Of a DNA stretch of 28,642 nucleotides, positions 7,416 to 13,780 are shown in pieces; within the stretch, counting starts at the first letter, position 1; each line of letters begins with the position of its first letter. The DNA is taken from IMG/VR virus record IMGVR_UViG_3300021371_000081, positions 1 to 28,642 of that record; one strand, 5' to 3'. The DNA comes from a virus. The notes beneath the pieces were generated by a model, which worked only from the letters and a program-made list of their open reading frames with translations, ran no database searches and was not told the origin of the DNA. The translations under genes and the position numbers were made by a program.

Positions 7416-7904
7416 TTAACTTTTTTCCCCACCCCAAATATATCGGGCGATGAGGTAAGCGTCGATCATACCATCATGCGGCGTCCGGCAACGTTTATTA
7501 GCGAGCCAATTCTCCGACGGCTCTAACTGATTTGCTAGTTCCAAGGCAACTTCTTTAGTCCTACCTTTAGGAACTCTACCTAACATAACTTTCTGCCATT
7601 TATGGACGGACACGCGCATTATGTTTTCGTAGTCGTGGGACTCAGCCATCCCGACTAATTTACCAAATGAGATCGCCATTGACCGAACCGCTTGGCTGCT
7701 TTTCGCGTGGGCTAACGGCTCCTCTACCGCAAAAATAAAAGGCGTGTTTAAGTCCATTATCCATTGGTGGACTTTACGGATATCAATCTCTTTCTTCTTC
7801 GACATCTGAAGAGTCGGCATCCTAATCTTATCAATGAGGCTACCATCAAATTTAGATATTGCACAAAGTCCGCCATCTAATCCGTTGTCGATGCCGACGA
7901 TCAT
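7416..7904 (-). CDS. RuvC-like Holliday junction resolvase
   Basis: 162 residues, the usual size for RuvC-type nucleases. The RNase H-like fold begins MIVGIDNGLDGG (D6), has a second acidic site in FAVEEPLAH (E61) and ends with the catalytic cluster TPHDGMIDAYLIARY (H143, D144, D148). These match the four-acid RuvC active site. The basic helix VPKGRTKEVALELANQL (111-127) fits DNA binding. It should cut four-way junctions during phage recombination or clean branched DNA before packaging. The start overlaps the stop of the preceding gene as ATGA. The neighbouring SF2 helicase is a natural functional partner. Confidence 0.9.
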   Translation of the reverse strand: MIVGIDNGLDGGLCAISKFDGSLIDKIRMPTLQMSKKKEIDIRKVHQWIMDLNTPFIFAVEEPLAHAKSSQAVRSMAISFGKLVGMAESHDYENIMRVSVHKWQKVMLGRVPKGRTKEVALELANQLEPSENWLANKRCRTPHDGMIDAYLIARYIWGGEKS

Positions 7905-8281
7905 TTTTCAGGACAATACAGATTGTCACACTCACCACCAGAAACTGGATTACTGCAAGTGCCACACTCACGCTCCTCGCTGAGTAACGCTTTCGCTAGA
8001 ATAGAGTAGTTCACCAGATCTTCACATGCGTCGTCTACTGACTCGCCAGCTACTTTTAACTCACCGTCGTTAACGAACGACTTGATACGCATCAGTTTAT
8101 CCTGCATCCTTAACAGCAATCCGGTGACCGGATGGAGACCTAAAGACTTAGCGGTCTTGAAGTTGGCGAGTGCATCGACAGTGTTCTCACCACCGCAGTA
8201 GTCAGAGTTTTTTGCTCGCATAATTTCGAGCGTTTTCTTGCACGTCGATTCGTGAAGACGGAATAGGGTTTCGGGTTTCAT
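7901..8281 (-). CDS. DUF1599-like protein with C-terminal zinc-ribbon-like motif
   Basis: 126 residues from ATG 8281 (MKPETLFRLH). A longer open frame starts at 8305, but 8281 has GGAAG seven bases upstream and an exact ATGA overlap with the 57-residue gene. The body (16-100) shows KTLEIMRAKNSDYCGGENTV, then LLLRMQDKLMRIKSFV and ESVDDACEDLVNYSILAKAL. This is the pattern of DUF1599 (nucleotide-modification-associated domain 1) proteins, a MazG-like helical family with acidic residues for metal-nucleotide binding. It is followed by CGTC (106-109) and C118-x4-C123, a probable metal-binding knuckle. A role in nucleotide pool or DNA modification is inferred from the family. The zinc knuckle is an addition I do not associate with the family. 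Confidence 0.82.
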   Translation of the reverse strand: MKPETLFRLHESTCKKTLEIMRAKNSDYCGGENTVDALANFKTAKSLGLHPVTGLLLRMQDKLMRIKSFVNDGELKVAGESVDDACEDLVNYSILAKALLSEERECGTCSNPVSGGECDNLYCPEK

Positions 8282-8451
8282 AAAGTTTCTTCCATCATAT
8301 CCCACAGAGTCTGCATAATATTCTCTCGGTAAGCTTCTCCTTCTGAAAAGTCGAACCCATATTCTTCAAGGTGGTTTTCAAACTCTTCCCTTTGGTGCAA
8401 TAAAAAAAGACGGATAATATCTAGTTTCTGCCAATCTAATTTAGTTTCCAT
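8278..8451 (-). CDS. 57-residue acidic protein, unknown function
   Basis: ATG 8451 to TGA 8278. The start overlaps the preceding stop as TAATG and the stop overlaps the next start as ATGA, so it fits exactly between two genes; a GAGGAG sits 19-24 bases upstream. The product begins METKLDWQKLDIIRLFLLHQ and is rich in Glu, with aromatic residues spaced along likely helices. No family is recognised. The perfect junctions on both sides are the main evidence that it is real. Confidence 0.72.
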   Translation of the reverse strand: METKLDWQKLDIIRLFLLHQREEFENHLEEYGFDFSEGEAYRENIMQTLWDMMEETL

Positions 8452-8681
8452 TATTTTGCTGGTATTGAATCTCCTCTAACTAGTAGGCCGTCGCCCTCTG
8501 CTGGAACTAAAACTCTGATCCCTTTTGGCAACGATTGTAAATAAAATACTTCGCGGGCCGTTGACGGCTTCACGCGATACCAAAGGCCGTCAGCGGTATC
8601 TACCGGAAAACGGAAATCCGCTCCGTCATCTATTCGGGTAATGAATTTAGGCCCTACCTCTGGTTGTCGGTTTTTGAACAC
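8451..8681 (-). CDS. 76-residue protein, unknown function
   Basis: Starts at GTG 8681; an in-frame TAA just upstream rules out an earlier start. It has a likely small beta-rich fold, with FRFPVDTADGLWYRVKPS (23-40) followed by GIRVLVPAEGDGLLVRGD (54-71). It is moderately charged with no Cys and no membrane segment. No Shine-Dalgarno site is present. Instead a -10-like TATAAA ends six bases before the GTG, so the mRNA may begin at the start codon. Its stop overlaps the 57-residue gene start. No function is recognised. Confidence 0.75.
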   Translation of the reverse strand: MFKNRQPEVGPKFITRIDDGADFRFPVDTADGLWYRVKPSTAREVFYLQSLPKGIRVLVPAEGDGLLVRGDSIPAK

Positions 8682-8687
8682 TGATTA

Positions 8688-8717
8688 TTTATACAAGTTA
8701 AACGGTTCGGGATACAA
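8688..8717 (-). promoter_or_regulatory. Candidate promoter for the 76-residue gene and downstream replication genes
   Basis: On the minus strand, TTGTAT (8717-8712), an 18-bp spacer and TATAAA (8693-8688) lie in a 49-bp gap. The predicted start point falls on or next to the GTG at 8681. A small inverted repeat, GGTAA-AAA-TTACC at 8718-8730, lies just upstream and could be an operator or a weak stop for the preceding gene. The -35 is poor. Confidence 0.35.
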
Positions 8718-8730
8718 GGTAAAAATTACC

Positions 8731-9375
8731 TCAACTGTCTGTAACTTCATCGACGTCGATAGCGTCCTTCTTCATCCTCTTAAGAGAGCCTCGCCCTTTG
8801 TCCGCGATACCGTTGTTTAAGATAGAGATATCGATCTGCATTTTACTATGCCCTCCAGCGTTTTTAGCGTTTAAACCTAAGTTCCTTCGGATGAGCTGGT
8901 CTAGGTCAGACAACTCTTTGACGGACCTCGGTCCTCTCAGGTTCTTCATACTGTCCCGCAATAACTTTATTCCGGCGGCTGCAATGTAATGCTGGTATTT
9001 ATCAGCGGGAGTAGACTGGGCCGCTGCTATTTCCGCCATAACCTCGTCTTCTTTCTCGGATGAGTTAGTCTTTAATTCTGATATAGACTTATCAGTGTAG
9101 TCGCTAAGTATGTCATCGGGGTCTTCTCCATCATGCATTCTTTTCTCGGCGGCTTCTGTAGCCCGCTTATCTGCGTCGATACGGGGAGTATATGTGAGCG
9201 AAGGCACAGTAGCTTTCCTCAACCACCGACGGACAGTAGCGGGATGCACATTAATTTCCTTAGCTACGCTAACACAAGCAAGTCCCTTCTCTAGAAGCTC
9301 GATTACTTTAGGAAGCTTCTTGTTCCTTTTTAGCTCGGCGTCGAACTGTTCCTTGTCAGTGGGTTCTATTTCCAT
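8731..9375 (-). CDS. Helix-turn-helix protein, probable small terminase subunit
   Basis: 214 residues. The N-terminal helix-turn-helix is VIELLEKGLACVSVAKEINV then HPATVRRWLRKA (about 24-55), of the type small terminases use to bind packaging sites. A charged acidic linker follows, then a helical region ADKYQHYIAAAGIKLLRDSM (about 123-142). Next is SVKELSDLDQLIRRNLGLNA, resembling small-terminase oligomerisation segments, and a basic tail. Its only unusual feature is position: it is divergent from the large terminase, with 15 bp between the two ATGs. It could instead be a transcription regulator of the divergent junction. Small terminase is my preferred call, at moderate confidence. Confidence 0.8.
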   Translation of the reverse strand: MEIEPTDKEQFDAELKRNKKLPKVIELLEKGLACVSVAKEINVHPATVRRWLRKATVPSLTYTPRIDADKRATEAAEKRMHDGEDPDDILSDYTDKSISELKTNSSEKEDEVMAEIAAAQSTPADKYQHYIAAAGIKLLRDSMKNLRGPRSVKELSDLDQLIRRNLGLNAKNAGGHSKMQIDISILNNGIADKGRGSLKRMKKDAIDVDEVTDS

Positions 9376-9387
9376 TACGCTGACTTC

Positions 9388-9416
9388 ATTATGGCAAGTA
9401 AAGATGAGGAACGCAA
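9388..9416 (-). promoter_or_regulatory. Weak candidate leftward promoter overlapping the large-terminase start
   Basis: On the minus strand, TTGCGT (9416-9411), a 17-bp spacer and CATAAT (9393-9388) precede the ATG at 9375. The -10 includes the terminase ATG. With only 15 bp between divergent starts, any promoter here has to lie in coding sequence. The -35 is weak, so this is tentative. Confidence 0.25.
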
Positions 9417-11181
9417 GAGAGTTCTAGAACCTCACATACACCCCGTATCCAAGATGATGGACATAGGTGGTCTGGAGATCCCACCGACCAGTCCTCTCAC
9501 TGCGCTACTCTACGGGTTCGCTCACCACCCCGAAAACAAGGCTAAAGAGTTCTACTTCTGGAGAATCTGTGACGAACTTTGGAACAACGACGACCTGCCA
9601 GAGAAGATGATGGTCCGCCATCCTTGGGCAGAAAAAATGATTAGGGCTGCTATTAAGAACAAGTATTTGGCGATTGGCGGTTCGGCTAGTAGTGGTAAAT
9701 CACACACGATGGCCGCGTGGGGTATCGTCCAGTGGCTAAGTCAGCCACGAGACACGCTCGTCCTGATGACCTCGACTACGTTACGGGAAGCAAGGAAGAG
9801 GATTTGGGGTAGTGTTATGTCTTTGTTGTCAGTGATCGACGGTGCGCCCATAAAGATTCGGGACTCAATCGGTAACGCCGCGTATATCGATGAGAACGGG
9901 ACACTTATTGAACGGGCTGGATTATCGCTTATCGCGGCGGAGAAATCCAAAACACGCGAGGCAATCGGCAAATTCATAGGAATCAAACAGAAGAGGGTAA
10001 TTATGATCGGTGATGAACTTTCAGAACTTTCTGAAAGTATCTTACAGGCTGGTCTGACCAACTTATCGAAAAACCCATTCTTCCAAATGATCGGTATGTC
10101 CAACCCGAACAGCCGATTCGACGCTTTTGGCGTGTGGTCAGAGCCGAAGAAAGGCTGGGAGTCCATAGATACGCAGACCGCTGATGAATGGACAACGAAA
10201 TGGAGGGGGCGGTATCTCCGACTCGATGGGGAGCGGAGTCCAAATATCATGTTAGGAGAAGTTAAGTATCCTTGGCTACCGACCGCTGAGAAGCTCGCGG
10301 AAGACAGGGCTTTGTTAGGCGCAGAATCTAGAGGGTATATGCGAATGGTCCGCGCCGTCTTCTTCGACTCCGACGAAACAACCGGAATCTATTCAGAAGC
10401 AGAGCTGGCTAATGGGGGTGCTATGGGCGAAGTCGATTGGGCAGACAAACCGACAATCGTTGCCGGAGTCGATCCGGCCTTCACGAACGGCGGCGACAGA
10501 ACTATTATGTATACAGCGGAGGTAGGTTACGCCCGCAACGGTCAGTATGTATGCAAATTGGGAGAGGCAATCCACTTAAACGACGACGCTACAAACAAAG
10601 CCGTTCCCCGAACCTACCAGATCGTCCATCAGATTATTGATCATTGTAAACGCAGAAACATCTCAGCCGATAACGTGGCTCTCGACTCGACCGGAGCAGG
10701 CGCACCATTCTGCGACGTTCTGGCGGGCGAGTGGGAGAGTTCGTTCATGCGTGTTACCTTTGGCGGGAAAGCTTCCGACAAACGAGTTAGTATGAATAGC
10801 CAACTTACGGGAGCAGAACTTTATACAAATCGTGTATCAGAACTTTGGTTCGTCGGCAAAGAACTCCTTAGAACCAAACAAATCTACGGCGTATCCTCTG
10901 ACCTTGCACAAGAAATGTGCGCCAGAAACTACGATATGACAAAGGGAACAGGCACGCTCAGAGTGAAAATCGAATCAAAGCCAGAGTTCAAGGCTCGGTT
11001 TGGTAGGTCACCTGACTTAGCTGATGCCGCGTTCCTTGCTCTCGATTGCGCTCGCCAGCGTTTAGGACTCGTGGCTATCGACCCACCGAAAGACGAAGAT
11101 GGTAAAGGGTTCAGGAAACAGGTTACGATTAAAACGCTTAGTGGCGCACTCGACAATCCCGACGCCACTCTACTCAGTTAA
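9391..11181 (+). CDS. terL: Terminase large subunit (packaging ATPase-nuclease)
   Basis: 596 residues. The ATPase domain has Walker A GGSASSGKS (96-104) and Walker B VIMIGDE (203-209; D208 and catalytic E209). The RNase H-like nuclease domain has AGVDPAFTNGGDRT (358-371; D361), NVALDSTGAG (428-437; D432) and GRSPDLADAAFLALD (538-552; D542, D545). This is the packaging motor that cuts concatemeric DNA and pumps it through the portal. No Shine-Dalgarno site precedes the ATG at 9391. No promoter is evident in the 15-bp intergenic space, so the plus-strand transcript probably starts inside the divergent gene. A portal gene does not follow, which is unusual. Confidence 0.97.
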   Translation: MASKDEERKRVLEPHIHPVSKMMDIGGLEIPPTSPLTALLYGFAHHPENKAKEFYFWRICDELWNNDDLPEKMMVRHPWAEKMIRAAIKNKYLAIGGSASSGKSHTMAAWGIVQWLSQPRDTLVLMTSTTLREARKRIWGSVMSLLSVIDGAPIKIRDSIGNAAYIDENGTLIERAGLSLIAAEKSKTREAIGKFIGIKQKRVIMIGDELSELSESILQAGLTNLSKNPFFQMIGMSNPNSRFDAFGVWSEPKKGWESIDTQTADEWTTKWRGRYLRLDGERSPNIMLGEVKYPWLPTAEKLAEDRALLGAESRGYMRMVRAVFFDSDETTGIYSEAELANGGAMGEVDWADKPTIVAGVDPAFTNGGDRTIMYTAEVGYARNGQYVCKLGEAIHLNDDATNKAVPRTYQIVHQIIDHCKRRNISADNVALDSTGAGAPFCDVLAGEWESSFMRVTFGGKASDKRVSMNSQLTGAELYTNRVSELWFVGKELLRTKQIYGVSSDLAQEMCARNYDMTKGTGTLRVKIESKPEFKARFGRSPDLADAAFLALDCARQRLGLVAIDPPKDEDGKGFRKQVTIKTLSGALDNPDATLLS

Positions 11182-11199
11182 AAACTTTTTCCCAACCGC

Positions 11200-11235
11200 C
11201 TTAGTATTATATAAGTATACCTAAATAATACTAAG
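11200..11235. repeat. 11-bp perfect inverted repeat after terL
   Basis: CTTAGTATTAT (11200-11210) and ATAATACTAAG (11225-11235) are perfect inverted copies with a 14-base AT-rich loop, 18 bp after the terL stop. An AT-rich stem without an immediate T-tract makes a poor terminator (a GTTTTT occurs 15 bases later). An operator for the downstream promoter is equally possible. Confidence 0.7.
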
Positions 11236-11281
11236 AGTCTAGTAGAATAGTTTTTCTCAGCCACCTTAGAATTACCGTTCG

Positions 11282-11310
11282 TTGACAGTTACAGCGTATT
11301 CTGTTAATTT
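11282..11310 (+). promoter_or_regulatory. Candidate promoter for the virion-protein genes
   Basis: A consensus -35, TTGACA (11282-11287), is followed by a 17-bp spacer and a weak -10, TAATTT (11305-11310). The predicted start point coincides with the GTG at 11317. TAATTTTA also resembles the Bacteroidota -7 element TAnnTTTG with TTG upstream. It sits in the only sizeable gap (135 bp) on the plus strand. Confidence 0.5.
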
Positions 11311-11316
11311 TAGCGC

Positions 11317-11610
11317 GTGGCAACAAAACGATTCAAACGCCTACCTTCAGGGCGAATCCAGTATCATGGGGAGACTTTTGCTGGCTTCAATAAGCCTAAA
11401 CGCGCCCCTAAAGGGTCGAAGAAGAAATTTGTGGTTTTAGGTAAAGAAGGCGACAAAATTAAAAAAGTGTCCTACGGCCATCGAGACTACAGCGATTTCA
11501 CAAAGCACAAGAACCCTAAACGTCGGGCTAATTTTAGGGCCAGACATAACTGTAAAACAGCAAAAGATAAAACAACCGCACGCCATTGGGCGTGTAAACA
11601 CCTCTGGTAA
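11317..11610 (+). CDS. Small basic conserved phage-type protein, unknown function
   Basis: 97 residues from GTG 11317; an in-frame TAG at 11311 excludes an earlier start. It is strongly basic, starting MATKRFKRLPSGRIQYHGET. The C-terminal signature is RRANFRARHNCKTAKDKTTA then RHWACKHLW (about 69-97), with two Cys and several His that could hold a metal. Small proteins with a similar RARHNC...WAC ending occur near structural genes of many marine phages; that comparison is from memory, not a search. It opens the cluster leading to the giant virion protein. There is no Shine-Dalgarno site and possibly no leader. A nucleic-acid-binding structural role is inference. Confidence 0.8.
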   Translation: MATKRFKRLPSGRIQYHGETFAGFNKPKRAPKGSKKKFVVLGKEGDKIKKVSYGHRDYSDFTKHKNPKRRANFRARHNCKTAKDKTTARHWACKHLW

Positions 11611-11612
11611 TT

Positions 11613-12668
11613 ATGGCTAAAAAAGATAAAGATTACGAAGATGATATGACTAGTATAACTGGGGGTGGTTTACCTTCCAGCGATGAAATGTCCAAGTTAA
11701 GCGGTGTGTTGTCTCGTAAAAGCGAGGAAATGGCGGCTCGTAGGAAAAAAAGTGAGGAAGAGAGAGCGGCTAGAAAAGCATCACTGCAAGAAAAAGCTAA
11801 GTCGATAACTGAAAAATACGCTCAAGGTAAGGAAACTCCTGAAGATTACGCGAAGCTAAATACTTATTTAGTAGATTATAAGAAGAAGATGGATGAGAGG
11901 GATGAGAGGGATAGTGTCCCTAAACCCTCCCGATTGGCTGTGTTTCGCGGATTGGACGCAGGAGGGTCGGGTTTATCTAAAGAAGCCTCTTCAGAATCTG
12001 ATTCCGACGTTATTAGTGGCCGTGTTAGCAACAAACCTGCTGTCTTTGAGGATCTGACTTTTAAACAAGATGCTTTCAAAAACTTAAAAAGTTTGTCGAA
12101 GCGTGGGGCTTTAACCCCAGAAATATATAATCAAGCAAAAGATACTTTAAAAAAATATGAAGGAGTGTCTGAAGAAGCTTTTGAATCGACGATGGCAAAA
12201 AATCGAATTAGCCCATCTTTTCAATCTACTTCACCTTCACCTTCACCTCCACCTTCATCTTCATCTCCATCTTTACCCGAACCCACTAACCCTAAAGAAG
12301 CAGCGCAGAACTACGCTTATCAAAGAGAGTTTGGCACGGGTATGGATGCGTTTAAAGCCATGCAAGACCCCATGCGAGAGTTCGGTTCAGGAGGGCCTTT
12401 AGGGAAAAACCAATCAACTCCCCTATATAAAAGAGAAAAAGGAGACCCCTCAATTATGGACCCTGCTACTAAAGGTCAGAGGATGTTAGCTCAGATGAGT
12501 GCTGGCAAATTGTTAAGGGAAAAAGAAGAGTTAACCGCTAAACAGCGGAAAAAACTAGATAAGCTCCTTAACAAACGCGACGGCGCAGTAAAAAAACCTA
12601 AGTCGATGGCCGAGGAAAACGAAGAGAGACGCCAGCAAAGAAAAAGAAGGAACAATACAAAAGACTAG
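11613..12668 (+). CDS. Charged, largely disordered protein, unknown function (possible virion protein)
   Basis: 351 residues beginning three bases after the preceding stop. The first 100 residues are dense in Lys/Glu/Arg and likely helical (SRKSEEMAARRKKSEEERAA at 34-53). A Ser/Pro-only linker lies at about 206-223, encoded by hexanucleotide repeats. The C-terminus is again very basic (NEERRQQRKRRNNTKD). No enzymatic motif is visible. Composition fits a scaffold-like or internal virion protein, and its position directly before two further virion-type genes supports that, but nothing proves it. Confidence 0.82.
   Translation: MAKKDKDYEDDMTSITGGGLPSSDEMSKLSGVLSRKSEEMAARRKKSEEERAARKASLQEKAKSITEKYAQGKETPEDYAKLNTYLVDYKKKMDERDERDSVPKPSRLAVFRGLDAGGSGLSKEASSESDSDVISGRVSNKPAVFEDLTFKQDAFKNLKSLSKRGALTPEIYNQAKDTLKKYEGVSEEAFESTMAKNRISPSFQSTSPSPSPPPSSSSPSLPEPTNPKEAAQNYAYQREFGTGMDAFKAMQDPMREFGSGGPLGKNQSTPLYKREKGDPSIMDPATKGQRMLAQMSAGKLLREKEELTAKQRKKLDKLLNKRDGAVKKPKSMAEENEERRQQRKRRNNTKD
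12228..12275 (+). repeat. CTTCAC/CTTCAT hexanucleotide repeat tract
   Basis: About eight imperfect 6-bp units (CTTCAC, CTCCAC, CTTCAT, CTCCAT) encode the Ser-Pro/Ser-Ser linker of the 351-residue protein. The length keeps the reading frame. Such tracts can change length by slippage, which would lengthen or shorten the linker in whole residue pairs. Confidence 0.75.
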
Positions 12669-12670
12669 AT

Positions 12671-13756
12671 ATGGCCGACCCAATTGACTTCAATCAAGGT
12701 ATCTCTCGTGAGAGAGATATTACTCCTATGCAGAATAGGTTTTTCTCTGAAGATAGCACTTACCCCATGCTGGGTGGAGGTGGTAAAGACTTAAACTGGC
12801 ATCTTAGATACCAGAAAAGTGTTTTGATGCCCCTACAAGAAGATATCCTCAAAACGCAGAAGAGCATTATGGAGCTAGATCAAGCTCGTATGGCTCAGAA
12901 AAAAGGACGTCAAGAGAGGAGGATGCAACGTGAGATGACTAAGTCAATCCCCCTAATTAAGGATAGGATGTCTGAAATAGATCGAATTGTTGATCCTAAT
13001 GATAAGAAATCAGCTTTCAACGACCTGCAATTAGAGTTTGCAAATTCTATTACTAAGAGTCCTGTCATCAGCAACCTATTCCAAATAAAGAATAAGGGTA
13101 TCAGTGACCAGATTTCTTCTGATGAAAAAGAAAAATCAAAGATGTCAGGGGCGCGTAACAGTTTTGCTCAGATATACCTGAATGCGACCATGAATAGTAG
13201 AGACCCTCAAAATAAGTTTGACGTTGATACTTACAACGCGATTAAATTTGGGGATGCGCCACTCAGTGACTACCAAGACATCGTTCAAAAATCTGTTCAA
13301 ATGTCTGACTCTGCGAAGGCGAGAGCGAGTAGCTTTGACGACTTTAAAGACTTACAAGAAGCAGAGTTAGAACTGAGCTTGATACCGCATCAAAAAGCGG
13401 AGTCTCTTCTAAAAGGCGTATCAACTGATCCAGAATCTTTAGATAATTCTGGACCAGAAGGCGCTGCTAACATGGATCGAATTTTAAGAGCTTACCTTTT
13501 AGCGCACGGAATTCAGGACACGGACGATAATCGGGAAAAAGTGAAAGTGAAGTTTGATACTTATGCTGACATAGCGAAAGCGACCCGACAAAAATCTTCT
13601 TTAGCTTTTCAGCAGGTTAACCTAGCTAAACTTAAAAACCTTGAGATAGAGCGAGAAAGGCTTATAAAAAGTACAGGGATTAGTGTTGCTAACCCAATTA
13701 AAAATTCATCTCCTTCAAGCAAGATGAATTACTCTTCTTCCGACCCCGAAGAATAA
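12671..13756 (+). CDS. Helical protein, probable internal or ejection-apparatus component
   Basis: 361 residues, starting two bases after the preceding stop. It is predominantly helical with long charged stretches (for example LKTQKSIMELDQARMAQKKG around 60-79) and a Ser-rich acidic tail (NYSSSDPEE). There is no signal peptide, Cys cluster or catalytic motif. Its place between the 351-residue gene and the giant gene, with almost no spacing, suggests it is made with the giant protein and may assemble with it, as the smaller internal core proteins do in podoviruses. This is inference from context only. Confidence 0.82.
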   Translation: MADPIDFNQGISRERDITPMQNRFFSEDSTYPMLGGGGKDLNWHLRYQKSVLMPLQEDILKTQKSIMELDQARMAQKKGRQERRMQREMTKSIPLIKDRMSEIDRIVDPNDKKSAFNDLQLEFANSITKSPVISNLFQIKNKGISDQISSDEKEKSKMSGARNSFAQIYLNATMNSRDPQNKFDVDTYNAIKFGDAPLSDYQDIVQKSVQMSDSAKARASSFDDFKDLQEAELELSLIPHQKAESLLKGVSTDPESLDNSGPEGAANMDRILRAYLLAHGIQDTDDNREKVKVKFDTYADIAKATRQKSSLAFQQVNLAKLKNLEIERERLIKSTGISVANPIKNSSPSSKMNYSSSDPEE

Positions 13757-13780
13757 GTTAACCTTATTACCCTTACATAG

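Noticed and set aside
12157-12402. 81-residue frame with a His-Leu repeat
   Set aside because: It is an off-frame reading of the hexanucleotide repeat in the 351-residue gene.
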